From assembly GCF_019891545.1 (NCBI RefSeq), contig NZ_JAHDIU010000007.1:62001-126000 (forward strand): 64,000 nucleotides of DNA. Direction: 5' to 3'. This DNA is from Flavobacterium coralii. Its GTDB lineage: Bacteria; Bacteroidota; Bacteroidia; Flavobacteriales; Flavobacteriaceae. The notes below the pieces were generated by a model, which did no database searches, was not told the origin of the DNA, and saw only the letters and a program-made list of their open reading frames with translations. Shown here piece by piece: positions 36,259 through 45,150 of this stretch. Position numbers and translations under genes: made by a program. How positions within the stretch are numbered: position 1 is the first letter of the stretch; each line of letters begins with the position of its first letter.

Positions 36259-37725
36259 TTATTTACTTGTTACCTTTACAATACCCTGGCGGGTGGCCAA
36301 ATATAAATTTCCGAAACTATCGAAACACATATCTCCAATGTATGATGTAGGAATATCCGAATTAAGATTATGATAGTTTTCCCAGCCACCATTTAAATCA
36401 TATCTTATCAGTCCTGCCCTGTCGGTAGAAATCCAAAGGATTTTTTCTTTTCTGTCATATAAAACACATGTAGTGTGATTGAATGGTATTCCAGAATTTT
36501 CAGTTGTAAAATGTTCCCATGATCCGGATTTACTGCATATCGCAATACCTTCATTCCTATTGACAATTTTACGGTCAGCCGGATTAAACTCATAAAGTCC
36601 AAAATATAGATTGCCTTCTTCATCCTCAGCCATAGAGGTTATACAATAATCCTTTAAAATGTGATTGGTATCTTTAAAGCTAATTACTTTCCCATCGTTA
36701 TCAATCATAACCGAGCCATCATACGTACCTATCCAAAGCCTGTTTCGTGAATCACGCATTGCAAAACTAACACGATTTGAAGGGAGTTCTTTTATTTTAG
36801 ATTTATCAAGCATTTCAAAATGATTTGATTTGCTAATTATTAAGCCATCTTTTGAACATATAAATAATTCACCTGTTACTGAATTATATTCAAACGCATA
36901 TGCGTTATCAACACCTAATTCATCCGTACTGTAAGTTTTCCAATTATTATTATCAAGACTAAAAATTGATGAAAGGCCATCTAACCATATCTTGTCCTGA
37001 GCATCTACACCTAATGCGAAATATTTACGCTTCTTGGCTTCCTCTATCGTTGGGTTAGGAGGAGGTAATTTAATTACATTTTCATTAAGCACTATCAATT
37101 CAGAATCTGAAATAGCTATAATATTGCCCTTAGAATCCGCAACAATATGGTTAACACTGTTATTGGGTAATTCAGAATTAGAGGAGTTCCATATTGTAAA
37201 TTGATAGCGGCTTAGATTTTGATTTGAGTAAGTGTAATTTTTATTAAAAATTTCAGGGTTTTTAGGATGATCAAAAGATTTCGCAAATGCTTCCATATCC
37301 ACCCGCTCTATTTTACCATCAAGAATTCCGTTTTTAATTGTAAATATTAAATTAACAGAATTTCTATCTACAGGCTTACCCTCGCTATATGCAGGCTTCC
37401 AGTCTTTAAATTTATTAAGCTCTTTAACAATTTCATCAGTTATACCAGCCTTACTCCTGTCAGTATGGCTTAATACACAACCCCTGCCATTTGCTTCAAC
37501 TAGTACCTGTACTTTAAGAGTACCCTCAATCTTACCTAAATTTAATTTCTTGTTTAATCTTTCCAGTAGCTTATCAAATTTTTCTTCATCATAAGAAGAT
37601 TTAATTTCGCCGCAATCAAGGCAAAAACGTTCAGTATTACAGTTTTCCAGTTTTACCGGAAATAAATTTTGTGCAGATGCAACACTGGCTGCAAAAACTA
37701 AAAAACAGAAAAAAAGGTTTTTCAT
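36259..37725 (-). CDS. Secreted TonB_C-like / beta-propeller protein
   Basis: A 488-residue protein with a signal peptide (cleavage near SAQ, residue 19), a Cys-containing stretch (Cys29, 35, 38), a domain at about 66-130 (KVQVLVEANGRGCVLSH through DWKPAYSEGKPVD) resembling the TonB C-terminal fold, and from about 190 a series of two-component-regulator-type propeller blades (for example NRLWIGTYDG, GNLYFGLYE, KILWISTDRAGLIRY, GNLYLATRQGI). I count about seven. There is no kinase or DNA-binding domain. Composition is more AT-rich than its neighbours. It sits between tex and a tex remnant. Function unknown. Confidence 0.8.
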   Translation of the reverse strand: MKNLFFCFLVFAASVASAQNLFPVKLENCNTERFCLDCGEIKSSYDEEKFDKLLERLNKKLNLGKIEGTLKVQVLVEANGRGCVLSHTDRSKAGITDEIVKELNKFKDWKPAYSEGKPVDRNSVNLIFTIKNGILDGKIERVDMEAFAKSFDHPKNPEIFNKNYTYSNQNLSRYQFTIWNSSNSELPNNSVNHIVADSKGNIIAISDSELIVLNENVIKLPPPNPTIEEAKKRKYFALGVDAQDKIWLDGLSSIFSLDNNNWKTYSTDELGVDNAYAFEYNSVTGELFICSKDGLIISKSNHFEMLDKSKIKELPSNRVSFAMRDSRNRLWIGTYDGSVMIDNDGKVISFKDTNHILKDYCITSMAEDEEGNLYFGLYEFNPADRKIVNRNEGIAICSKSGSWEHFTTENSGIPFNHTTCVLYDRKEKILWISTDRAGLIRYDLNGGWENYHNLNSDIPTSYIGDMCFDSFGNLYLATRQGIVKVTSK

Positions 37726-37736
37726 TTATAAATACT

Positions 37737-39866
37737 TTAATTGTTAACTATCATACTCAACGCTACCCTTTTGCGGGCTTCATCCACTTCAAGAACCTTT
37801 ACCTGAACATGCTGGTGCAGCTTTACTACTTCATTCACATCGCTCACAAAACCTTCTTTAAGCTGCGATATATGAACCAGCCCGCTTTCCTTAATGCCCA
37901 CATCTACAAAGCAGCCAAAGGCGGTAATGTTGTTTACAATGCCGGGCAGCACCATTCCGGTATGTAAATCGGAGATAGTCTTCACATTCGGGTCGAATTC
38001 AAAAACCTTTGCCGACTTCCGCGGGTCGAGTCCCGGTTTTTCCAGTTCTTTTAAAATATCCTTCAGCGCCAGCACACCCACATCTTCGGTGGCATAGGCT
38101 TCGGGTTTTATTTTGGCAATAGCCTCTTTGTTAGAGATAAGTTCCTGCGTTTTCAGCTTCAGGTCTTTTGCCATTTTTTCGACAATACTATACGCCTCAG
38201 GGTGTACCGCACTGTTATCCAACGGATTTTTAGCATTGGGTATGCGCACAAATGCCGCCGCCTGCTGGAAAGCCTTCTCCCCCAGCCTGGCAACTTTCTT
38301 TAATTGTTTACGGTCTTCAAACGGGCCGTTCTCGCTGCGGTAGGCCACAATATTCTCGGCAAGCTTTTCGCCTATGCCCGAAACATACCCCAACAGCGAC
38401 TTACTCGCCGTGTTAAGGTTTACGCCCACGCTGTTCACGCAGCGCATAACCACCGTGTCAAGCTCTGCCTTAAGCTGGCTTTGGTCTACATCGTGCTGGT
38501 ACTGGCCCACGCCGATTGCCTTTGGCTCTATCTTAACCAGTTCGGCAAGCGGGTCGCTGAGCCTGCGCCCGATAGACACTGCACCGCGCACGGTAACATC
38601 ATAATTCGGGAATTCATCACGGGCAATTTTGGAAGCGGAATAGACCGAAGCCCCCGCCTCGCTTACCACAAACACGTGCACGGGCTTATCAAACGCTATT
38701 TTTTTAATAAACTGCTCGGTTTCGCGGCTGGCAGTTCCGTTGCCTATCGATATGGCATCTATCTTATAGGCATTTACCATAGAGCGTATTTTTTTCATGG
38801 CCTGGGCGGTTTCACGCTGCGGCGCATGGGGGAAAATGGTTTCGTTATACAGTAGGCCGCCCTGCTCATCAAGGCACACAATTTTGCAGCCGGTGCGGTA
38901 ACCGGGGTCTATCGCCAGTATGCGTTTTTCGCCCAATGGTGGCGCTAACAATAACTGTTGCAGGTTTGCGGCAAATACCTGAATGGCTACGGCATCGGCT
39001 TTGGTTTTAGCCTCCTGTAATACCTCGTTGCTAATGGCGGGTGCCAACAGGCGTTTGTAACTGTCGGCGATGGCTTTTTGCAGGTGGGCTGCCGTTTCCT
39101 TTTTCGGGTTTTTTATGACCGACTCCTCCATAAAGCTTAGCGCTTCGGTGTCGTCTATTTCTATTTTGAATTTGATAATGCCCTCAGCCTCGGCGCGGAG
39201 CATGGCCAGGAGGCGGTGCGATGGCGCTTTAGCCAGGTTTTCGCTCCAGTCGAGGTACTGCTCAAACTTCTGGGCTTTCTCCGGGTCGGCGGCTTTAACG
39301 GGTTTAGTGGTAATGGCGGCTTTGCGGCCAAAAATACGGCGCAGCGTTTTCCTGATATACACGTTTTCGTTTACCCATTCGGCTATAATGTCGCGCGCGC
39401 CCTGCAGGGCTTCGTCTTCGTTGGCTATGTTGTTATTCAGGTATCTGGAGGCGATGTAGTCTATATCGTCGGCGTTTTGCGCCATGATTATTTTGGCGAG
39501 CGGTTCCAGGCCGTTCTCCCTCGCGGTGTCGGCTTTGGTTTTGCGGCGTTTTTTGTAAGGCAGGTACAGGTCTTCCAGCTCAGTAAGGTTAAAGCTGCCC
39601 TCAATTTTAGCCGATAGCTCGGGCGTTAGCGCACCCTGCTCCTCAATGCTTTTGGCAATGGCTTCCTTGCGTTTAACAATGGCTTCATAATCACGGCCGG
39701 CTTTGGCTATCTGCTCTATGGCTACCTCATCAAGGTTGCCGGTGCGGTCTTTACGGTAACGGGCTATAAAGGGTATGGTGCAGTCTTCCTGAAGGAGCTG
39801 TAATACGGCTTCTATACTTTTGGCGGGCGCGTTTACCTGCGCCGCTATATATTGTGTAATGGTCAT
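37737..39866 (-). CDS. tex: Tex: S1-domain RNA-binding transcription accessory protein
   Basis: A 709-residue protein with the full Tex architecture: helical N-terminus, YqgF-like RNase H fold (ILAIDPGYRTGCKIVCLDE), helix-hairpin-helix region (LNTASKSLLGYVSGIGEKLAENIV) and a C-terminal S1 domain (GMVLPGIVNNITAFGCFVDVG). Tex influences transcription and RNA handling and is conserved in bacteria. Length is normal and the C-terminus is intact, although its 3' end has a second, broken copy 1.7 kb downstream. A TATCTTTG box (39884-39891, minus strand) is 17 bases upstream. Confidence 0.95.
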   Translation of the reverse strand: MTITQYIAAQVNAPAKSIEAVLQLLQEDCTIPFIARYRKDRTGNLDEVAIEQIAKAGRDYEAIVKRKEAIAKSIEEQGALTPELSAKIEGSFNLTELEDLYLPYKKRRKTKADTARENGLEPLAKIIMAQNADDIDYIASRYLNNNIANEDEALQGARDIIAEWVNENVYIRKTLRRIFGRKAAITTKPVKAADPEKAQKFEQYLDWSENLAKAPSHRLLAMLRAEAEGIIKFKIEIDDTEALSFMEESVIKNPKKETAAHLQKAIADSYKRLLAPAISNEVLQEAKTKADAVAIQVFAANLQQLLLAPPLGEKRILAIDPGYRTGCKIVCLDEQGGLLYNETIFPHAPQRETAQAMKKIRSMVNAYKIDAISIGNGTASRETEQFIKKIAFDKPVHVFVVSEAGASVYSASKIARDEFPNYDVTVRGAVSIGRRLSDPLAELVKIEPKAIGVGQYQHDVDQSQLKAELDTVVMRCVNSVGVNLNTASKSLLGYVSGIGEKLAENIVAYRSENGPFEDRKQLKKVARLGEKAFQQAAAFVRIPNAKNPLDNSAVHPEAYSIVEKMAKDLKLKTQELISNKEAIAKIKPEAYATEDVGVLALKDILKELEKPGLDPRKSAKVFEFDPNVKTISDLHTGMVLPGIVNNITAFGCFVDVGIKESGLVHISQLKEGFVSDVNEVVKLHQHVQVKVLEVDEARKRVALSMIVNN

Positions 39867-39994
39867 GCTTTGCGTTTAGGGTGCAAAGATAAAGGGATAT
39901 TTTGGGAGGGATATTTAAAAAATGATTTTAAGATATCTTTTGTAAGATAATATTTTGTATGTTAGTAGTCTAACTTTAAAATTCCATCTTACTA

Positions 39995-40762
39995 ATGCCT
40001 GGTAAAAGAAAAAAATTTACCGAAAATAGCAATTTGATTCTGCTTGCACAAGTGGATAGTATCTGTCCGCTTTGCCCTAAACCATTAATATATGAGAAAA
40101 ATGGGAAGAATTACAAACAGTTCGAAATTGCTCACATATACCCGTTAAACGCTACAAAAGAGGAAAAAGAATTACTAAAGGATGAGGAAAAATTAAGTGA
40201 AGATTTAAACGATCTCAATAATTTAATTTGTTTATGCGTAGGTTGTCACACAAAATATGATAAGCCTCGAACAATACAAGAGTATAGAAATCTGGTTGAA
40301 ATAAAAAAACAAAAACTTAAAGAACACAAAAGCAAACTTCTATGGGAAACTTCGAATCTTGAAAAGGAAATTTCTGAAATCATCCAAGTATTATCAAACC
40401 ATGATTTTAATTCCTCAACAGATGATATACTGAATTATAATCCTAAAACTATTGATGATAAAGTAAATAACACTATAACATTATTAACAAAAAGGAAAAT
40501 CCATAGAAACGTTCAAGATTACTACATTATTGTAAAGAATAAATTTATAGAATTTGATAAAACGCATCCAACTACAACCGAAATAATATCATCACAAATT
40601 AAATTACATTATCTGCATTTGTATAAGCAAAGCGATGACAAGGATCAAAAAGAAATATTTGATCAATTAGTTAAATGGATTTCTAAAAAAGCAGACTTAA
40701 AAAATTCGGATGCAGCAGAAATATTAATATCCTATTTTGTTCAAAATTGCGAAGTTTTTTAA
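39995..40762 (+). CDS. HNH-domain effector-like protein of an ABC-3C system
   Basis: A 255-residue protein. The N-terminal HNH/zinc domain has Cys24-x2-Cys27, the EIAHIYPLN motif with His47, Asn75/Asn76, and Cys81-x2-Cys84-His85. The rest (about 110-255) is helical and Lys-rich, with no known motif; it could be the C-terminal interaction domain of ABC-3C effectors. The next gene starts 1 base after its stop and the ATPase gene follows, so the three form one operon. Strongly AT-rich. HNH nuclease activity on DNA or RNA is inferred from the motif. Confidence 0.8.
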   Translation: MPGKRKKFTENSNLILLAQVDSICPLCPKPLIYEKNGKNYKQFEIAHIYPLNATKEEKELLKDEEKLSEDLNDLNNLICLCVGCHTKYDKPRTIQEYRNLVEIKKQKLKEHKSKLLWETSNLEKEISEIIQVLSNHDFNSSTDDILNYNPKTIDDKVNNTITLLTKRKIHRNVQDYYIIVKNKFIEFDKTHPTTTEIISSQIKLHYLHLYKQSDDKDQKEIFDQLVKWISKKADLKNSDAAEILISYFVQNCEVF

Positions 40763-40763
40763 A

Positions 40764-41000
40764 ATGATATATCCTAATAAAAACATCAAACTGCAAGATT
40801 CGATAATCTTCAAAATGATAAAACTGTTACAAAATAATGATAGTAGAATAGATATTCATAACCTATACTCAAATACAATTAAGGATTTTAATAGTATTGA
40901 TGAATTTATACTATCTCTTGATGTTTTATACATTTTAGATATCATTGAAATTGATTTTCCAACCGAAACAATAACATATGTTAATAGAAATACAGTGTGA
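40764..41000 (+). CDS. ABC-3C middle component-like small protein
   Basis: From the ATG at 40764 the protein has 78 residues. The ORF is open upstream to 40737, inside the HNH gene, but the ATG immediately after that gene's stop is more likely. The protein is small, helical at the start (IIFKMIKLLQ) with an IDEFILSLDVLYILDIIEID core like a winged-helix scaffold. Size and position between an HNH protein and a DUF2326-type ATPase match the middle component (MC6-like) of ABC-three-component systems. It overlaps the ATPase gene by 23 bases. Confidence 0.72.
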   Translation: MIYPNKNIKLQDSIIFKMIKLLQNNDSRIDIHNLYSNTIKDFNSIDEFILSLDVLYILDIIEIDFPTETITYVNRNTV

Positions 41001-42576
41001 CAAGTTTATCACCAAAAAAATTAAATTTAAAAAGGGGCTTAACGCTGTCTTGGGCGACAACCTTTCGACAAATTCTATTGGGAAATCCACTATGCTAATG
41101 ATAATTGATTTTATTTTTGGTGGTAGTAGTTTTTTAAAAGAGAATTTCGGTTCTATAAACGAGTTAGGAAACTTAGAGTTTAAATTCTTATTAAAGTTTG
41201 GAAGATACTCATACTTTTTCATAAGATCAACTGAACACGATCAAATATTATTTCGTTGTAATAAAGATTATCAAATTACCGATGAAATTGAAATAGATGA
41301 ATATACATTAATGTTAAGGAATCTATACAATCTAAGTCCCAATTCTTCTTTTAGGGCAGCAGTAAATCCATATTCTAGAATTTGGAAAAAAGACAATTAT
41401 AGCGTTGATAAACCAATTACGAATCATCCAAAGGAAAAAGAGCAAACGGCTATAGAAAATCTGATTAAGTTATTTGACCTTTACGATAATATTTCTTTAT
41501 ACGTAAAGGAGATAAAAAATAAAAGTCAATCTAAAAAAGTTTTGGCTGGAGTATTTAGTACTAATCTAATACCAAAAGTTACAAAGAAATTATACATACA
41601 AAATCAAACGGAGATAGAATCTGTCGAAAATGAAATTGCGCATATAAAAGATAGTCTTACAAAGTTTACCTTAAACGTAGAAGGACTCTTAAATAAAGAA
41701 ATCTTAGAGCTTAAAAGTTTAAAGTTTAATTTAAATGAAACTCTTTCGGTAATCAATGGGAAGCTTTCCAGACTTGATTTAAACTTAAATGAGAATAGAA
41801 TTAAATCTATACACTTTAGTAGATTATCACAATTTTTCGACAATCTTAATGAAGATAAAATCTATAAAATTGAAGAATTCCATAATAAAATTAGTGAAAT
41901 CCTTAAAAGAGAATTGCTAAATACCAAGAAAACGTTGATTGAGGAACAGTCAAACATTGAATCACAAATTCAGAAAATAGATGAAAGATTAGATAAACTT
42001 TTCTCTAAAATTGATACACCAGATTTTATTGTCGATAAGATTTATGACTTGACATTAAAAGCAAGTAAACTGTCGGAAATAAATGAATTTTATGATAAAA
42101 AGGAGGCTGTAACTGAAGAAATAAAGCAGCTTTCAGCTGAGTATACCGATGAACTCGGAAAAATATTAGGAGATATCGAAAGCTTAATAAATGTAGAATT
42201 AACTTTACTCAATAAAAGAATTCATCATGCAAAGAAAAAGGTACCTAAAATAATTTTAAAGCCGAAAACCTATAGATATGACCATTCTTCCAACACTGGC
42301 ACTGGAAAGTCTTTTTCCGATTTGATAGAATTCGACTTGGCTATCTTAAATTTAACTAATTTACCATTTCTAATACATGATTCAATATTGTTTAAAAATA
42401 TTGAAGATAAAGCTATCGACAAAATCATCGATCAATACTCTGAATTTAATAAACAGATCTTTATTGCTATTGATGGAATAAACAAATTTTCTATGAATTC
42501 TAAGCAAATTCTAAATGAGAGTTGTGTTATTCAACTATCTGATAGTAGAAGATTGTTTAATAGGGATTGGAGTTAA
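40978..42576 (+). CDS. DUF2326-type ABC/SMC-like ATPase of an ABC-3C system
   Basis: A 532-residue protein. Walker A is GDNLSTNSIGKST (residues 26-38), close to the N-terminus as in SMC/Rad50-like ATPases. A long coiled coil spans about 200-400. Near the C-terminus LPFLIHDSILF (about 462-472) is the Walker B-like segment, followed by QIFIAIDGI. No membrane segment is present, so it is not a transporter. This DUF2326 layout is the ATPase of ABC-3C systems, predicted to sense an invader and license the effector. It starts within the preceding gene (23-base overlap). Confidence 0.85.
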   Translation: MLIEIQCDKFITKKIKFKKGLNAVLGDNLSTNSIGKSTMLMIIDFIFGGSSFLKENFGSINELGNLEFKFLLKFGRYSYFFIRSTEHDQILFRCNKDYQITDEIEIDEYTLMLRNLYNLSPNSSFRAAVNPYSRIWKKDNYSVDKPITNHPKEKEQTAIENLIKLFDLYDNISLYVKEIKNKSQSKKVLAGVFSTNLIPKVTKKLYIQNQTEIESVENEIAHIKDSLTKFTLNVEGLLNKEILELKSLKFNLNETLSVINGKLSRLDLNLNENRIKSIHFSRLSQFFDNLNEDKIYKIEEFHNKISEILKRELLNTKKTLIEEQSNIESQIQKIDERLDKLFSKIDTPDFIVDKIYDLTLKASKLSEINEFYDKKEAVTEEIKQLSAEYTDELGKILGDIESLINVELTLLNKRIHHAKKKVPKIILKPKTYRYDHSSNTGTGKSFSDLIEFDLAILNLTNLPFLIHDSILFKNIEDKAIDKIIDQYSEFNKQIFIAIDGINKFSMNSKQILNESCVIQLSDSRRLFNRDWS

Positions 42577-42639
42577 TCTCAGTGATATGATTTCTGTTTG
42601 AGCATAAGTACTTAAAAGCCCTGATCTCTGTCTCAACTC

Positions 42640-42660
42640 CGCTGCGCTTCATTCGACATG
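42640..42660. repeat. Dispersed-repeat fragment after the ABC-3C operon
   Basis: The stretch CCGCTGCGCTTCATTCGACA (42640-42659) has the same C-T-T-C-G-rich wording as repeats near 35.9 and 53.9 kb. It lies in the 120 bases between the ATPase stop and the next gene and has no coding role that I can see. A related fragment, GAGATTCTCCGCTGCATTCT (43077-43096), follows that gene. Confidence 0.4.
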
Positions 42661-42696
42661 GAAAGCAGCTTTTTTTTAAAATCAAAAAATATAATT

Positions 42697-43077
42697 ATGA
42701 ACGATATGATTATAGGCTCGTTTTATCTCCAACTTACCATAAATGGTAATCTTACTGGAGAATTTGTTAATCAGCATTCTCAAAGGGCTGCGACAGAAAG
42801 TGCAGACAGAAGAAGTGGTGCTATTGACAGATTTGTTGGAACTTATAATTCTACATGGTTTGACGGTCAGGCACAAAATATGACTTTGACTATAAATGAA
42901 AAAAGGGATAATGCCGGGGATATTCTATTAAATATTTTCAGGTTGAGGTGGTCAGATGGTAACAATAGAACCGTATTCGTTGGCAAAGGCTTTTTAGCAA
43001 ATAATATGTTGTTGGGCGTTTATGCAGATAATGTTTTAGACAATCATATTGGAAACCTGTTAACCAGAGAGAATTAG
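42697..43077 (+). CDS. Small beta-rich protein of unknown function
   Basis: From the ATG at 42697 the protein has 126 residues (an upstream ATG at 42658 lies in a repeat fragment and is less likely). No signal peptide or membrane helix is seen. The pattern of alternating strands, for example FYLQLTINGNLTG, DRFVGTYNSTWF, NMTLTINEK, RTVFVGKGFL and MLLGVYADN, suggests a small beta-barrel or sandwich, perhaps lipocalin-like. I recognise no family. It follows the ABC-3C operon by 120 bases on the same strand, flanked by repeat fragments, so it may belong to the island. Confidence 0.65.
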   Translation: MNDMIIGSFYLQLTINGNLTGEFVNQHSQRAATESADRRSGAIDRFVGTYNSTWFDGQAQNMTLTINEKRDNAGDILLNIFRLRWSDGNNRTVFVGKGFLANNMLLGVYADNVLDNHIGNLLTREN

Positions 43078-43210
43078 AGATTCTCCGCTGCATTCTGAAT
43101 GACAAACGCCGCTGTTAACCCATAGAACAAAAGCCATTACTACCCGGTATGCTAAATTTAATATAGCCTTCCGGGTATTTTAATGTATATTTGGTTAAAA
43201 TCAACCTTAC

Positions 43211-44221
43211 ATGAGCTTTTTTAAAAGAATTTTCGGTAAAAACAACCCACAGCAAGAACAGGACGTAAACCATAACAACACTCCGCCAACTAACAGCAGC
43301 CCCGAGGAAACGGCACTTCAGGAAAAGTTTAAAGTTGAGATGTATGAATCGTTAAAGCGCTACTATTATGAGCCTGCTCTGGATTTTAACCTCAACTTTA
43401 CCGACAGCAACGGCAATGTGTACCAAGAGCATGAAGCGTTTGGCGGCACTTATCAGGAATGGAGCGGTGTGCGCTCTTACTGGGACAGGATGGGGATATT
43501 TTATAAACAGTGGGATGATACCGAACTGCAAAAGCTCGCCAAATGGCAGGTTATTCAGCGCTATGTTAACGACAGGATGCCACTTGAGGCGCTCGACTTC
43601 TTTAAGAACAAGATTACACAGGACGATTATATGGATATAAGGCTGCCTGTGGCACTTTCTAAGATGAACCGAAGCCTTGATGCCATTGCCAATGCAAAAC
43701 TGTTTGCAGAGGGCGCCTATAAGCTTCGCCCGGACCTTGATATGGTAAAAACGGAACTGGCAAGTGTGCTGCACCTTTCAGACGACCAGGCTGACAAAGA
43801 GAAAGCACACCAGCTTATGCAGGAGGTGCTCGAAAAGAAAATAAAAGCATCGGGCGAGCAGGAAATTGCCCTGCTTAATTTCTTCCTTTTTGATAATGAT
43901 TATATAGATTCATCTGTATTCGCGGCTTTATACCTAAACGCAGGCGAAGCCGGCCTTGATGCCTGGGACACTATGGCGAATGAGTATTACTACTGCCCGC
44001 ATTTCAGGTATGAGCACGCAGTGGTATTGCATAAGAATAACGAGACTGTGCGCATGCTTGCCAAACTGGATTCGCTTACGGGTGAGTTCCCCTGGTTTAA
44101 AGCCGGTGTGAATACTTATGCCGATGCGATACTGTCGATACGCCAGTCGATGAACAACCCTGATTTCATGACTGAAGAACTGGCAAAGCTGGATCAGTAC
44201 AAAGCCATGTGGAAGAATTAA
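43211..44221 (+). CDS. Hypothetical helical (TPR-like) cytoplasmic protein
   Basis: A 336-residue soluble protein with no signal peptide. The first 40 residues are basic, then Gln/Asn/Pro-rich (FFKRIFGKNNPQQEQ), followed by helical pairs that look like degenerate TPR or SEL-type repeats (for example YVNDRMPLEALDFF, LDAIANAKLFAEGAYKLRPDLDMVKTELASVL). Codon use and GC return to those of the core genome here. It converges on the cation efflux gene with a 13-base gap. No catalytic motif; function unknown. Confidence 0.75.
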   Translation: MSFFKRIFGKNNPQQEQDVNHNNTPPTNSSPEETALQEKFKVEMYESLKRYYYEPALDFNLNFTDSNGNVYQEHEAFGGTYQEWSGVRSYWDRMGIFYKQWDDTELQKLAKWQVIQRYVNDRMPLEALDFFKNKITQDDYMDIRLPVALSKMNRSLDAIANAKLFAEGAYKLRPDLDMVKTELASVLHLSDDQADKEKAHQLMQEVLEKKIKASGEQEIALLNFFLFDNDYIDSSVFAALYLNAGEAGLDAWDTMANEYYYCPHFRYEHAVVLHKNNETVRMLAKLDSLTGEFPWFKAGVNTYADAILSIRQSMNNPDFMTEELAKLDQYKAMWKN

Positions 44222-44234
44222 TATCCGGGATAAA

Positions 44235-45140
44235 TTAATCCTGTACTATAAAGTCTTTCGGGTCTTCTTTTTTGTATTCGGGCTGTATGTTCACATGGTT
44301 AATGTTGAATTTGTGGTACAGCACGTCTTCTATCTGCATGAGCAGGTCGTTAAATTGGGAAAGGGTTATATCCTCACTGCAATCTAAATGCGCTTCAAGG
44401 TGCAGCTCCTCTTCATTAAGGTGCCACACGTGTATGTGGTGCAGTTTGTTTACGCCGGGTATCTTATGCACTTCACGCACCATCTCTTTAATATCGATAA
44501 AATCGGGTGTAAACAGCATCAGCATTTTAGTGGAGTCGCGCAACAGCCCGCCGCCCACCACTATCAGGTAAAGGGCTATCAGCAGCGTCATCAGGCTGTC
44601 TACCCAGTACAATTCCCAGTATTTCATGGCAAGCCCGCCCACCAGTACGGCTACTGATGCCATCATATCGGTAAGCAGGTGCAAATAAGCCGATTTCATA
44701 TTGAGGTTATGGGCTGCATCTTTTTTAAGCAACAGTACCGAAAGGCCGTTTACTACAATACCTAAAACAGCAAGCCATATTACCAGCCCGGGCTGTATAA
44801 ACACAGGCTCATAAAAGCGCTGTACGGCCTCTATAATCAGGTAAACGGCTACACCTACCAGTATGAGCGCGTTAATAAAAGCTGCCAGCAGTTCTGAACG
44901 TTTGTAGCCAAAGGTTTGCTCTATCGTGGCCTTGCGGCGCGACAGCTTATGCCCCACATAACTGAGTATGAGCGATAGCACATCGCTGAAATTGTGCAAT
45001 GCATCTGAAAGCAGCGCAAGGCTGCCGGAGATTAGCCCCCCAACAACCTGTGCAACTGTTATAACTATATTAAGCAGTATAGAAAGGACAAGGTTTTTGC
45101 CCTTTACTTCATGTTTATGTATGTGTGGGTGATTGCTCAA
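44235..45140 (-). CDS. Cation diffusion facilitator (CzcD/ZitB-like zinc exporter)
   Basis: A 301-residue protein with six membrane helices and a cytoplasmic C-terminal domain. Metal-site residues are visible: SLALLSDALHNFSDV (HxxxD, about residues 41-55) and YLHLLTDMMASV (HxxxD, about 153-164). The N-terminus has extra histidines (HPHIHKHEV). It should export zinc or another divalent metal in exchange for protons. The start appears to be TTG at 45140: a TGA lies directly upstream in frame and no early ATG exists. It follows rpiB by 10 bases. Confidence 0.9.
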   Translation of the reverse strand: MSNHPHIHKHEVKGKNLVLSILLNIVITVAQVVGGLISGSLALLSDALHNFSDVLSLILSYVGHKLSRRKATIEQTFGYKRSELLAAFINALILVGVAVYLIIEAVQRFYEPVFIQPGLVIWLAVLGIVVNGLSVLLLKKDAAHNLNMKSAYLHLLTDMMASVAVLVGGLAMKYWELYWVDSLMTLLIALYLIVVGGGLLRDSTKMLMLFTPDFIDIKEMVREVHKIPGVNKLHHIHVWHLNEEELHLEAHLDCSEDITLSQFNDLLMQIEDVLYHKFNINHVNIQPEYKKEDPKDFIVQD

Positions 45141-45150
45141 TCAGTAATTT

